A DNA stretch of 64,000 nucleotides from Bacteroidales bacterium (GCA_022783865.1 JALFYY010000013.1:62001-126000); one strand, 5' to 3'. Shown: positions 50,556-60,367, counted from the first letter of the stretch. Notes: generated by a model not told the origin, from the sequence alone. A program made the numbers and translations.

Positions 50556-52223
50556 ATGAAAAGTTATTATAAAATCCTGATAGTTTGCCTCTCGGTTTTG
50601 TTTTTTGTGGGGTGCAAAGAGCATGTTCCAGCTGTTGAAGATTTGCCCACAGAGGCTGTCGATTTCACTTATCTTGTGAGCGATGCCACCTATCAACTCG
50701 ATTATTATGTGGGAGCAACAATCAAGTTCTATCCTACGGTAAACCTTAACACTCCTTGTATATGGGATTTCGGCGATGGTTCTGAAAAGGTGGAAGGCGA
50801 TACCGTTTATCATAAATTCACGGTTGCGGGTACCTATAAAGTCAAGGCTACTGCGAATGGCGGAACAAAGCAAAATGATATTATGATTTCAGATATCTTG
50901 CCTATTGTAACACTTGTACAGGAAGATCCCATCTGTGAGGTAAAGAGTTCGTATATCAGTTTTGAGGTCGAATTGCCGAATCCTGACAATTTGGAAGCTG
51001 TTTACAAATGGACTTTCCCTACAGGTACTACCAACGAAGCTGACGAAGAAGTGGCTGCTTTCGAAGGAACGGCAGAAGAGTTGGGAAAAGTGAAGTTTGC
51101 ACGTGTTGGTTCACAAACCGTACAACTGCAAGTCGTATTGGGTGGACGCAATCTGGAAGTGGTGAAGAAAAACGTACAAGTGGCTTTAAACGAAGAAGCA
51201 CCTACATTGTACTATGCCGTTAAAGAAGGTAATATTATGGCAATAAAACTTCCTGCAGCTCCTATCGAAGGCGTTGAAATCGACCCCTATGATATGGGAA
51301 TCACTGCAGGGCAACATCCTTTGAATATCCTGTTCAACAACGAAAGTCTCTATATTCTGGATGCAGGGAAACAGTTTGTGTACATCAACGATGAGAACAA
51401 GGTGATGGGTGACGGACAGATTACGATTATGGCAAAAGACGCATCTTCTGTCGAAACCATGATAAGCAATGTCGGAGGACCTGCTTTCCAAGACCCGTTC
51501 TACGGATTTATCGAAGGGATGAATCTGTATTACTCTGACCGTAATACAGGTATGATAACGGTGCCGCTATCTACCAGAAATGCTGTCTATAATGCAGAAG
51601 CATTCCCCTATTTTATACAAAACAACTATTTGGGATATTATGGTCGCGGGCTTGCTTATGGTGCTATTACCGCTGGCTTCGGTAAAATCAAGGACACTTA
51701 CTATTGGTCAAAAACTTATAACGGCAACGGACTCTATCGTTTTACGGCAAGCGATATACTTACCGAACCGGTAACCGACAAAGACCCGATACCGGAAGCA
51801 GGTGTTGTACTTACCGCATTCTCGCCGAAGTCGTTTGTTTATGATGAAAAAAACGATTGGTTCTATTTCACTATTTATGGAACAGGTGAAGGATTTTATC
51901 GTTGCAAAATCCAAGATCTGGAAGGATTCAAGGATTCAAAGACTTTGGCACCTTATCAAATCACATTTGCCGATGGAACAGGCTGTCCGCAGATTACCGA
52001 ACAAGGCAAGGGTGAAGGCTCTTCGGGTGAGTTTATTGGTATTTGCCAAATGGCGCTCGATGAGGCTACAGGCGACATCTATTTTGGGTTGCGTTCCGGC
52101 GACTCCAATGTCAAATCCGGCTTGGTACGATACAATGCTGCCACTGAGAAATTAGAGTATCTTATCAAAGATGTCAATGTTTACGGTGTGGCTATCAATG
52201 CGAAACCTGCTAAACTCTTCTAA
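50556..52223 (+). CDS. PKD-domain surface lipoprotein, probable glycan-binding protein
   Basis: 555 residues. Lipoprotein signal KSYYKILIVCLSVLFFVGC (Cys20). A PKD domain is visible at about 55-105 (NTPCIWDFGDGSEKVEGDTVYHKFTVAGTYKVKA), followed by a second beta domain (about 120-215) and a C-terminal region of repeated beta elements (YYAVKEGNIMAIKLP, NGLYRFTASDILTE, FYRCKIQDLEGF, GLVRYNAATEKLEYL) that looks like a beta-propeller. This multi-domain form is common for surface glycan-binding proteins encoded after SusD. It ends 26 bases before a UUCG hairpin preceding the GHL10 gene. Confidence 0.85.
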   Translation: MKSYYKILIVCLSVLFFVGCKEHVPAVEDLPTEAVDFTYLVSDATYQLDYYVGATIKFYPTVNLNTPCIWDFGDGSEKVEGDTVYHKFTVAGTYKVKATANGGTKQNDIMISDILPIVTLVQEDPICEVKSSYISFEVELPNPDNLEAVYKWTFPTGTTNEADEEVAAFEGTAEELGKVKFARVGSQTVQLQVVLGGRNLEVVKKNVQVALNEEAPTLYYAVKEGNIMAIKLPAAPIEGVEIDPYDMGITAGQHPLNILFNNESLYILDAGKQFVYINDENKVMGDGQITIMAKDASSVETMISNVGGPAFQDPFYGFIEGMNLYYSDRNTGMITVPLSTRNAVYNAEAFPYFIQNNYLGYYGRGLAYGAITAGFGKIKDTYYWSKTYNGNGLYRFTASDILTEPVTDKDPIPEAGVVLTAFSPKSFVYDEKNDWFYFTIYGTGEGFYRCKIQDLEGFKDSKTLAPYQITFADGTGCPQITEQGKGEGSSGEFIGICQMALDEATGDIYFGLRSGDSNVKSGLVRYNAATEKLEYLIKDVNVYGVAINAKPAKLF

Positions 52224-52249
52224 AATCTATTAACACACTGATTATATCA

Positions 52250-52281
52250 ACATCCGGCCGCTATTCGTAGCGACCGGATGT
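52250..52281 (+). other. Hairpin with UUCG tetraloop between two operon genes
   Basis: Arms ACATCCGGCCGCTA and TAGCGACCGGATGT pair over 14 positions with one mismatch around loop TTCG. No U-tract follows, so it is more likely an mRNA-stabilising or processing element, or a partial terminator, than a full stop. Confidence 0.7.
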
Positions 52282-52303
52282 CGTGAATAAAAACTGAATA
52301 ATA

Positions 52304-54910
52304 ATGAAGCGCAATATCCAACTGATTATACTCATTCTTTTTCTTTTCATCGCTTCTTCTATCTTGGCACAAGAAGTATCTCCTAAACGCGAGTTCCGTG
52401 GAGCTTGGCTCTCAACTGTTTGGGCTATCGACTGGCCCACGCATCGCGATAATGATGCCAATGCCGAGAAAGACCAAAAGATTCAAATGCGTGAGATACT
52501 CGATCGCTATGTTCGTGCCAATATTAACGTCTGCTTTTTTCAGGTGCGCGGATTTTCCGATGCTTTCTACAATTCAGCCTACGAGCCTTGGAGCCAGTAT
52601 CTCTGTGGCGAGCGTGGCAAGGCACCCAACTACGATCCTTTTCAGTTCGTTATCGACGAGGCGCATGCACGTGGTATCGAAGTGCATGCTTGGATTAATC
52701 CATACCGTTATGCTACCAGTGCAGACAACTATGGTACATTGCCAACCGATTATGCCAATACACACCCAGATTGGTTGATTGATGCAGGCGGTACGGTGAT
52801 TTTGAATCCGGGCATACCGGAGGTGCGCCAACGTATTGTGGATATCGTTAAAGATATCCTTAGTAAGTACAATGTCGATGGTATTGTCTTTGATGACTAC
52901 TTTTATCCCAATGGTGCTATGCACGACCGATATGACGACGAGCAGTACGTGCTCTATAACCCGAATAATCTCTCACGTGCCGATTGGCGGCGTGAGCAAG
53001 TTAACCTCATGGTGGCAGATGTCTATAAGGCTATTAAGGACTTTGCGCCATGGTGTCGGTTCGGTATTGGTCCTGCAGGAGTGGCGGCAAGCAGCAAAGA
53101 AGTTGCGGATAAATATGGCGTAACACCCTGCCCCGGAATCGATTGGCAGTACAATGGAATTTATTCCGACCCGCTGGCGTGGATATCATCCAATACTATT
53201 GATTATATCTCGCCGCAGGTCTATTGGACTATCGGCTCCAGTAGCGATTATGCCAAGATTACCCCATGGTGGGGCATGGTAGCTCATAAGTTCGGACGCC
53301 ACAACTACGTCAGTGCCTCCCTCTCAAGCCTTCAGTCAGAGCCACGTAACGTTCCGCAAAAGCGTATGCCGGCGGTAACTAATTATTATCCGCAAGAGAC
53401 TGTTGACGAGATTCTCATTAACCGTGCTTCTGCCAAAGAGAATGCACCGGGTATGGTCTTTTTCTCTTCTAACAAGCTCTCTACGGTCGGCTTTATCAAC
53501 AAACTTGTTGATAATGTCTATACTCACAAAGCTTTGCCGCCCGTACTCACATGGTTCCGTGCACCCGAACAGGGCATGGTTACCAATCTGACCCTCACAG
53601 GGCAAATCCTTTCATGGGACTATGCTGATACCCGGATGCGCTATGGTGTCTATGCTATTCCTAAAGCCGAGCGACACGACCGCAAGGCGCTTTCCACTAT
53701 GAAATACTTTTTGGGAATGACTTATACTACCTCTTTTGCCTTGCCTTCTGACGTATCTGTCACTACTCACGATTTTGCTGTCACCGTTATCGACCGCTAT
53801 GCCAACGAGTATGCCATGCGTTTCCTCTCCGAGCCGTTGGCTGCTGATGTCACGCCGCAATTGCTCTTTCCTGCTGATAATGCCGATATCCTTTTGCCTA
53901 CTATGCTTACGTGGCAACCTGTTGCTGACGCTTCGGGCTATACCGTCAACTTGGCGTACGACGCTCAGTTCAATAACATTATTGCAGTTGCCCAAGTCGA
54001 TTCTGCCGCTTTCTCCACACAGCAGTTTGCCAAGATGAATGGCGATAAGTGTTATTGGCGTGTATTGGCGCATGTGCCGAATGCCAAGAGCAACTATTCC
54101 GAAACTCGCTCTTTCTCGGGTAAAGTCTTTGCTTTGACTGTACCGCAAGATGGCGAATCAGAAGTGTCTGTTGCGCCCACTATCGCTTGGGACAATGCTG
54201 GAGCTGATGCTTCATATCTGTGTGAAATATCCGATGAGAGCACTTTCCGCGCAACCAACATTGTTTATTCTGCTACTGCTAAGACGAACCGACTTATTGT
54301 GCCTGCCGATGTACTCAAATACAGCACTAACTATTATGTTCGCATAACGGCTACAACGCAGCTCTTCACCATCACGTCTTCAACTGTAATGTTTACCACT
54401 GAAGACATCGTTATGGTACCGCCTGCTATTCTTTCTCCCTATAACGAAACAACCGTTACATCGCAGGCGCTCCGTGTAACGGTTAGCGACACACCAAACA
54501 ATGGCTTCCGTTTTGAATGTTCTACAACTGAATCTTTCCCCAAACGGGGAACCAAGATAGTCCAAACCGCTATTGGAGAGCGAACAGTGGAGTTCGAAGG
54601 GTTGGCAGAGGGAGAATATTATCTGCGTGCGGCTACGCGCATCACGGCAGCTACTTATACTGACTTTTCGCCTGTCGTCAAGGTGACCTATAAAATAGGT
54701 ACGGCGATAGAGGATGTTAGCGATGCAATTGCTTATGTGGTAGGTAATAGGCTTTATGCCTCGGAAGGGCAGTCTTATACAGTGTATTCTGTTGCGGGTA
54801 CCTTGTTGGTATCGGGTATCACTACGGCAGATGTTACCATCTTACCTGCGTTGCCGCAAGGTATTTACTGCTTGCGCCTTTCTGGCAAAACGCTCAAGTT
54901 CATGCAGTAA
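52304..54910 (+). CDS. GHL10/DUF187 family glycoside hydrolase-like protein with T9SS tail
   Basis: 868 residues with signal peptide KRNIQLIILILFLFIASSILAQ. The TIM-barrel GHL10 domain (about 28-400) shows REFRGAWLSTVWAIDWP, ARGIEVHAWINPYRY, VDGIVFDDYFYP (Asp197/Asp198, likely active-site acids) and YISPQVYW. E. coli DigH (YddW), of the same family, cuts peptidoglycan glycan strands stripped of peptides. Three fibronectin-like domains follow (about 500-800), and the last ~70 residues (AIAYVVGNRLYASEGQSYT...LPQGIYCLRLSGKTLKFMQ) resemble a T9SS type A sorting domain. It lies 80 bases after the PKD gene, likely the last gene of the susC transcript. Substrate inferred from family and neighbours. 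Confidence 0.88.
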   Translation: MKRNIQLIILILFLFIASSILAQEVSPKREFRGAWLSTVWAIDWPTHRDNDANAEKDQKIQMREILDRYVRANINVCFFQVRGFSDAFYNSAYEPWSQYLCGERGKAPNYDPFQFVIDEAHARGIEVHAWINPYRYATSADNYGTLPTDYANTHPDWLIDAGGTVILNPGIPEVRQRIVDIVKDILSKYNVDGIVFDDYFYPNGAMHDRYDDEQYVLYNPNNLSRADWRREQVNLMVADVYKAIKDFAPWCRFGIGPAGVAASSKEVADKYGVTPCPGIDWQYNGIYSDPLAWISSNTIDYISPQVYWTIGSSSDYAKITPWWGMVAHKFGRHNYVSASLSSLQSEPRNVPQKRMPAVTNYYPQETVDEILINRASAKENAPGMVFFSSNKLSTVGFINKLVDNVYTHKALPPVLTWFRAPEQGMVTNLTLTGQILSWDYADTRMRYGVYAIPKAERHDRKALSTMKYFLGMTYTTSFALPSDVSVTTHDFAVTVIDRYANEYAMRFLSEPLAADVTPQLLFPADNADILLPTMLTWQPVADASGYTVNLAYDAQFNNIIAVAQVDSAAFSTQQFAKMNGDKCYWRVLAHVPNAKSNYSETRSFSGKVFALTVPQDGESEVSVAPTIAWDNAGADASYLCEISDESTFRATNIVYSATAKTNRLIVPADVLKYSTNYYVRITATTQLFTITSSTVMFTTEDIVMVPPAILSPYNETTVTSQALRVTVSDTPNNGFRFECSTTESFPKRGTKIVQTAIGERTVEFEGLAEGEYYLRAATRITAATYTDFSPVVKVTYKIGTAIEDVSDAIAYVVGNRLYASEGQSYTVYSVAGTLLVSGITTADVTILPALPQGIYCLRLSGKTLKFMQ

Positions 54911-54954
54911 CCAACAAAAACGCATACCCCATAACTAAAACTATCGAAAAAAAC

Positions 54955-54968
54955 ATGTTGTATAACAT
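54955..54968. promoter_or_regulatory. Operator candidate, palindrome ATGTTGTATAACAT
   Basis: One G-C to A-T-type change in the centre relative to the copy at 44517, still nearly symmetric, with the same flank ATAAA. The -7 box begins 34 bases later. Confidence 0.7.
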
Positions 54969-55002
54969 ATAAATTTATGATGACGATACCAAATAAAAGC
55001 TT

Positions 55003-55010
55003 TATCTTTG
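55003..55010 (+). promoter_or_regulatory. -7 box for the large secreted protein gene
   Basis: TATCTTTG with no TTTG at the -33 position, followed by GCAACGTAAAATA, which resembles the early transcript of susC. Confidence 0.7.
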
Positions 55011-55152
55011 CAACGTAAAATACCGACAGATGATTTATGAAGGTGTTTCACATGATGAAAACAAACCAATTTACTTAATAAAATAGGTAATGTCAGTACA
55101 TTGTGTACGTGCTACGCTCCGCTGACAGAACCAAAACTTAAATTAATTTATT

Positions 55153-57738
55153 ATGAAAAAACTTACTTTATTAGTAGCGGCATTAGCCGTTAGTTTCTTG
55201 TCTTTCGCTCAAGGTAAGATTACCTACGATTTGGCAGGAGGTGTAACCAATGATTATGGTTGGCAAAACAAAGCTCAGATGTTCGATGCTTTCCTTGAAG
55301 ATGGTGGGTGTACCGCTTTGTTGGTAAAGGATGGTGAGAACCCTACTTACAAAACACTTGATGAATGGAAAAAGGTAACTGACCCTTATACCCCCATTTG
55401 CGGAAAGTTGACAATTGCTCATGTAAAACAGGCTTTCGAATTAGAAGAAGGTGCTAAATGGGGTTGGTTGAAGACCTATTTGCAAACTGTTCATACGGCT
55501 CAAGCAGGTGACGGTGCTTCTGCTTTGGATGATGCTGTTACTGCTGCTGCTTGGCGTTTTTCTGTTACTGCTTTCTTTGTTGAAGGACAACGTGCCGGTT
55601 GGCCTAAATCGGCTGATTTCTCGCAAGCTGGTCAGTATAGTGCTTTTGCTTCTGCATGGAAGCATGGCTGGGTAAGCCCAGCTGAATATGCTGAAGGCGA
55701 AACCGTTACTCTCACTACTCCTTATTTGGAAGGTAAAGTGTTCCTTGGATGGTTTGATGCAGCAGGTAACAAGGTTGCTAAAGTTTCCGGTAAAGGGGAC
55801 GTTGCTCTTACTGCTCGTTGGTTCGATTATTATGTGTATTCTTGTGCTGAATTTGCAGCTTTGGAAGATAATACTGCAGATGTGTATGTACAAGGTACGG
55901 TTTCTATGGTAATTAGTTCTAATGTTTGGATTCAAGATCCTACCGGAGGTCTTTATTGTTTCATGAAAAATAACGACCTTAAAGTGGGAGAGTCTGTTAT
56001 TCTTAAAGGTAAAAAAGTTCTTTATGGCGGTATTCCTGAAATTGAAATTGCAGAGATTTCTGTTCGTGAAAACGGAACAGCAGTCGTTCCTGTTACGACT
56101 TTGATTTCCAACTTGGTTGCAACTCCTGATAATTTCATGTCTCAATTGGTTAAGTTGGAAGGTGTTCGTGTGAAACGTGTTGCTAATGGTGAATATACAG
56201 ATCTTTATCTTTATGATGATAATGCTGAAATTTACGCTTATCGTCTTACGCTTGATGCAACAGCATTCCCCGATGGCTCTAAAGTAAATGCCATTGCAGT
56301 AATGAGTAAATATAACGATAAATTGCAACTCCGTACATTGGCAGAGAATGTAACAGCTGCTTCTGCTGCGGCTGTTGACAAATCGGTTTACGACGAAAAA
56401 CAGATTGATGGTATTACATACAAATTGGCTAATAACTGGATCTACTCTATTAACGAAGAAAACTATATTGACAACCGTCCAAATCCGGTTGCAGAAGGTT
56501 CTCGTTCTGTAGTTTACAAAGACGGTATTCTCTATTTTGCTTATCGCCAAGGTAATGAACCTGCTATCGGTACTCCGTATTTGGTACGTGTTGATGCTAA
56601 AACAGGTCTCATGTTGGATCCTGTTAAGTTTGCAGAAAATATCTTTGTAAAAGAAACAGAAGCCGACGGTGTTGTAACTAAACAATTTGTCTTTGGTCCT
56701 TATTCTGATTTCAAATTGGATAATGCCGGTCATGCTATTACTTCCAATTTGCCTACTGCTGGCGGTGACTTCCAGATCTGGATGGTTGATTTGGCAACTG
56801 GTGAAGGCTCTTTGCTCGTTGATATGACGAAAACCGGTGAATTCCTGAAAGACAAATATCCTGACAATACTACTATCCGTATCGACCGTATAGGTGTATA
56901 TGGTGACGTAACCAAAGATGCACGTATCATGGCACCGTGTGCAAGTGCAAAAGACATCTATTATTGGGACATCAAAGACGGAAAATGGGATGGCAATACA
57001 GGTTGGTTCAAACTCGAAATGGATGCTGAAAACTTGGGTATGGCTCCTGTTTGCTGCCCTGTTGCTGACGGCTATTTCTATGTGGACGGCTTTACTACCT
57101 ATCCGATGCTCTTTGATGAGGACGGTAATATGGTTGACAACCTTGGTGCATATGTTGAAACCAATCCTGAATTGCTGTTGGGTTCTAACGGAAAAGCCCG
57201 TGCTTTCGGACACAATGGTGTACTTGAATTCGAAGTAAATGGAGAATATTTCCTCTCTATCGCCGGTGATAACACCGAAGGTAAGGGTGGTGCTCCTTCT
57301 ACATTTGTTCTCTATAAATTCAAAGATGCTTCCCGTAACTTTGCAGAAATGACAACATTGTGGGAGTTCCCGGCTAACGGTATGGGTACGGTTTCTAACC
57401 CGCAACGTACGGCTACCAGTTTCGCTAACGTAGCAGAAGACGGCAAAACCGTAGATCTCTATGTTTATACTTGCGAAAACGGTTATGCTTCTTACACTAT
57501 GACCATCCAAGAACAAGGCGATGCAGTTGAGAACGTAGCAAACAATGGTGTTATGGTAACTGTTGATGGTATGACCATCCGTACATCTGAAATCGTTGAT
57601 ATGGAAGTATTCAATATCTCCGGTCAGAAAGTAGCTGCTGGTAACATGAATGTTGCTGAAGTTGCTGCACAAGGTGTTTATATGGTTCGCACTGTAAACG
57701 CTAATGGCACTTCTGTTGCTAAAGTATTGGTTAAATAA
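55153..57738 (+). CDS. Large secreted protein with OB-like domain and T9SS C-terminal tail
   Basis: 861 residues. Signal peptide KKLTLLVAALAVSFLSFAQ. The N-terminal part (20-230) includes a Listeria-Bacteroides-repeat-like segment (ETVTLTTPYLEGKVFLGWFDAAGNKVAKV ... ALTARWF, about 178-225). About 245-400 resembles the OB-fold/DUF5689 type (VYVQGTVSMVISSNVWIQD..GGLYCFM, VILKGKKVLYGGIPEIEI). Residues 420-800 carry beta-propeller-like repeats (NNWIYSINEENY, SRSVVYKDGILYFAYRQG, IWMVDLATGEGSLLV). The final 70 residues (VEVFNISGQKVAAG ... AAQGVYMVRTVNANGTSVAKVLVK) are a T9SS type A sorting domain. Role unknown; it looks adhesive or binding rather than enzymatic. Its own transcript, with the susC-type operator; a strong terminator follows. 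Confidence 0.8.
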   Translation: MKKLTLLVAALAVSFLSFAQGKITYDLAGGVTNDYGWQNKAQMFDAFLEDGGCTALLVKDGENPTYKTLDEWKKVTDPYTPICGKLTIAHVKQAFELEEGAKWGWLKTYLQTVHTAQAGDGASALDDAVTAAAWRFSVTAFFVEGQRAGWPKSADFSQAGQYSAFASAWKHGWVSPAEYAEGETVTLTTPYLEGKVFLGWFDAAGNKVAKVSGKGDVALTARWFDYYVYSCAEFAALEDNTADVYVQGTVSMVISSNVWIQDPTGGLYCFMKNNDLKVGESVILKGKKVLYGGIPEIEIAEISVRENGTAVVPVTTLISNLVATPDNFMSQLVKLEGVRVKRVANGEYTDLYLYDDNAEIYAYRLTLDATAFPDGSKVNAIAVMSKYNDKLQLRTLAENVTAASAAAVDKSVYDEKQIDGITYKLANNWIYSINEENYIDNRPNPVAEGSRSVVYKDGILYFAYRQGNEPAIGTPYLVRVDAKTGLMLDPVKFAENIFVKETEADGVVTKQFVFGPYSDFKLDNAGHAITSNLPTAGGDFQIWMVDLATGEGSLLVDMTKTGEFLKDKYPDNTTIRIDRIGVYGDVTKDARIMAPCASAKDIYYWDIKDGKWDGNTGWFKLEMDAENLGMAPVCCPVADGYFYVDGFTTYPMLFDEDGNMVDNLGAYVETNPELLLGSNGKARAFGHNGVLEFEVNGEYFLSIAGDNTEGKGGAPSTFVLYKFKDASRNFAEMTTLWEFPANGMGTVSNPQRTATSFANVAEDGKTVDLYVYTCENGYASYTMTIQEQGDAVENVANNGVMVTVDGMTIRTSEIVDMEVFNISGQKVAAGNMNVAEVAAQGVYMVRTVNANGTSVAKVLVK

Positions 57739-57763
57739 TCCAATCAACTGATATAATACTTGG

Positions 57764-57794
57764 CGGGGCAGCCGGAAGGCTGTCCCGTATTTTT
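57764..57794 (+). terminator. Intrinsic terminator with GNRA loop
   Basis: 10-base stem CGGGGCAGCC/GGCTGTCCCG (one G-U pair), loop GGAA, then TATTTTTATT. Confidence 0.88.
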
Positions 57795-57852
57795 ATTCAT
57801 TCGTTCATTATCACCAATAATGCAATACTAACAAAAAAACTCTGCAAAACCC

Positions 57853-57883
57853 TTTGTACTCTCAAATATTCTGTGTACCTTTG
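57853..57883 (+). promoter_or_regulatory. Promoter for the NAGPA-NAGPA-amidase operon
   Basis: TTTG (57853-57856), 19 bases, TACCTTTG (57876-57883); consensus and without the operator palindrome. Confidence 0.8.
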
Positions 57884-57955
57884 TCACAAATTAGGCGGAT
57901 ACTGTCGTACTGCCTCTTTGGGTAGAAAATATCTTAACCTTAAATTACATACCGC

Positions 57956-60361
57956 ATGAAAAAACATCTCGATCTTCTTTTGGCAGGCATGTTCTTCTTT
58001 TCTGTACATGCCAATTCGCAAATTACTTTGAATGACGTCCAGTATTCGTTGGATACATTGGAAACTTTCCAAGCAGGTCCGGGTACCGAATATTTGTCAG
58101 TTCAGATGAAACGTCTCAGTGACAATGGGGGACGGTTGGACGCTTTCATCCTTAAAGTGGATTGTACCAATCCGTATATCTCTTTCGGACAAGTACTGGG
58201 CTCGGGGAAAGTCATTGGTACGGAACGTCCGTCGGCTATGGCAGAGCGTAATACTACTTCTACCAAAGTCTATTTTGCCGGTACCAATGGTGACTTCTTC
58301 GTTACCAAAGGTAATGTAGGAACTCCTATTGGTTTAGCCATAGGCGATAGTGAATTTGCACATATTGGTTCTACTAATTATCGTATCGGAGCAATCGACG
58401 ACAGCAACCGTCCGGTGCTCGGTACGAAATGGTCGTACAAAGGCAGACTCAAATATGCTGATAAGGATCTTAAAATCAACCGTGTCAACTACGTTCGTAA
58501 TGAAAACGAATTGGTACTCTATAACCATCATAATGGTGCAACTACGCTTACGGACGAATACGGTACGGAATTGCTTTGCGAATTGATTCCCGGTGAGAAA
58601 TGGCAAACTTCGGGTTCTACAAAGCTCAAGGTGATTGGCAAAGAACAATCCGTAGGCAATATGGCTATTCCGCAAGGACAAGTGGTATTGTCCGGCAATG
58701 GTACGATGGCGGAAGAACTGAACAAGATTGAGGTCGGAACGGAACTGACGGTTGATTTTTCACTCACCATTGATGACCAATTGCTGAATATATCACAATG
58801 TGTAGGTGGCGACAACTATGCTCTCATTGTTGACAATGGTAAGGTAGAAACATCCAACTTCTGGAACGAAAATCACCCACGTACAGGCTTTGGTTCGTCT
58901 ATGACGGGCGATACGGTTATCTTCTGTGTCGTTGACGGTCGTAGCCGCTCAGTGGGTTGTACTACCAAAGTACTGGGTGAAATTATGTGCCACTTTGGTG
59001 CTTGGAAAGCAACCAATTGGGACGGCGGTGGTTCGTCTTGTATGTACGTGCGCCAATTCGGACAGGTCAATCATGGTTCCGACGGACAAGAACGTGCTGT
59101 CGGTAACGGAATGTTCGCCATTGCCAATCTCCCGGAAGAAGATAACGTTATAGCGGATATTCAAGCTTATTCGAAAACTCTTAAACTTCCTAAATACGGT
59201 ATGCATACACCCAAGTTCTTGGGTTACAACAAATATGGCTTACTTCTCGATACTGATGTTCAGGGTGTTACACTATCATGTGACGAAACCACAGGTTATA
59301 TTGATGAACAAGGTCGTTTTGTTTGTCTTAACGAAGGTACATTCACTGCTACATACGGCGATATCACTACCACTGTCAAAGTCAATCTCGTTACTGACGC
59401 ACCTATCCAGATGCGCTTGGATACTGTTTGGGTTTCTGACGATACCAATTATCCTATCGAAGTGGAAACCACTATCGGACGCAATGTCATAACGCTCCAC
59501 CCTGCAGTTCTTACGTGGACGGTAAAAGACCCTGCGGTATGTTCCGTAACGGAAGGCGGTATCCTCAATGGATTAATTGATAAAGGCGAAACTGAGGTGT
59601 ATGCACAATTGGGCGAATTCAAAGATACTATCGTTGTAAAGGTTGAAATACCTGAGTCGAAGCCTCTCTTGTGGAACACGATGAAAGAGGTACCTTTCGA
59701 GTCGAAGCCTTCTTCGATGCCGTTTACTGTTACGCCGACCGATGACAACAAGTTGGAACTCTTTGTGAACTTCAATGCCGGCCGTGATCCGAACGTTAAG
59801 TTCAATTTCTTGATGCCGCTCTATAGCTTACCTCAAACACTCGAATTGCGTTATGATCCGCAAGGTTTCCCTTTGAAGGACATGATATTCAATTTCCAGG
59901 CACACAATAGTATAGAGAAGAAAAACTACCTGGTAGAATCCGTTCCGACTACCGAACCTACTTCTATCTATGTGGATATGAAAGAGGTATTGGGTCTGAC
60001 AGCTGATGATATAGCTATCTATCCTATCATGTTCAACTCTCTGAAAATTGGTTTGGGAGGAGATAAAGGCGAATACAAGATGTTGATAGAGGGTATCTAT
60101 CTGCACTATGGTCCGATTGATTTGGGCTTCAATCCTGTTCATACTCCGTCGTTCCAAGTATATCCTAATCCTACTTGCGATATGCTGCACTTGCAAGGAT
60201 TGGACAATGCCACTATCGTTCGTCTCTACGATTTGCAGGGTCGTTGCTTGATACAGCAACAAGTTTCCGGCGATAACCTGACACTTAACATCAGTCATCT
60301 GCAGCAAGGTAGTTATTTTATCAATGCAGGAGACTCTACTGTGAAACTGATAAAAAAATAA
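57956..60361 (+). CDS. Phosphodiester glycosidase family protein (NAGPA/DUF2233) with T9SS tail, copy 1
   Basis: 801 residues. Signal peptide KKHLDLLLAGMFFFSVHANS. The NAGPA domain (about 30-385) carries ERPSAMAERNTT...YFAGTNGDFF, HPRTGFGSSMTGDTVIFCVVDGRSRS and NWDGGGSS (Asn354, Asp356, Gly357-359, Ser360), the family's conserved site. A mammalian homologue (uncovering enzyme) removes GlcNAc from a GlcNAc-1-phosphodiester; bacterial members also act on phosphodiester-linked sugars. After a bacterial Ig-like region (about 400-560) and a beta domain (570-730), a YPNP-type T9SS domain begins at about residue 735. First gene of a tandem pair and amidase operon; 6 bases before copy 2. Confidence 0.9.
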   Translation: MKKHLDLLLAGMFFFSVHANSQITLNDVQYSLDTLETFQAGPGTEYLSVQMKRLSDNGGRLDAFILKVDCTNPYISFGQVLGSGKVIGTERPSAMAERNTTSTKVYFAGTNGDFFVTKGNVGTPIGLAIGDSEFAHIGSTNYRIGAIDDSNRPVLGTKWSYKGRLKYADKDLKINRVNYVRNENELVLYNHHNGATTLTDEYGTELLCELIPGEKWQTSGSTKLKVIGKEQSVGNMAIPQGQVVLSGNGTMAEELNKIEVGTELTVDFSLTIDDQLLNISQCVGGDNYALIVDNGKVETSNFWNENHPRTGFGSSMTGDTVIFCVVDGRSRSVGCTTKVLGEIMCHFGAWKATNWDGGGSSCMYVRQFGQVNHGSDGQERAVGNGMFAIANLPEEDNVIADIQAYSKTLKLPKYGMHTPKFLGYNKYGLLLDTDVQGVTLSCDETTGYIDEQGRFVCLNEGTFTATYGDITTTVKVNLVTDAPIQMRLDTVWVSDDTNYPIEVETTIGRNVITLHPAVLTWTVKDPAVCSVTEGGILNGLIDKGETEVYAQLGEFKDTIVVKVEIPESKPLLWNTMKEVPFESKPSSMPFTVTPTDDNKLELFVNFNAGRDPNVKFNFLMPLYSLPQTLELRYDPQGFPLKDMIFNFQAHNSIEKKNYLVESVPTTEPTSIYVDMKEVLGLTADDIAIYPIMFNSLKIGLGGDKGEYKMLIEGIYLHYGPIDLGFNPVHTPSFQVYPNPTCDMLHLQGLDNATIVRLYDLQGRCLIQQQVSGDNLTLNISHLQQGSYFINAGDSTVKLIKK

Positions 60362-60367
60362 TATGCA

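Noticed and set aside
55441..57747. 768-codon frame antisense to the large secreted protein
   Set aside because: Its length follows from the T-rich, repetitive codon use of the real gene, which has signal peptide, promoter, operator and terminator; the antisense product is Ile/Phe/Cys/Asn-rich with no family pattern.
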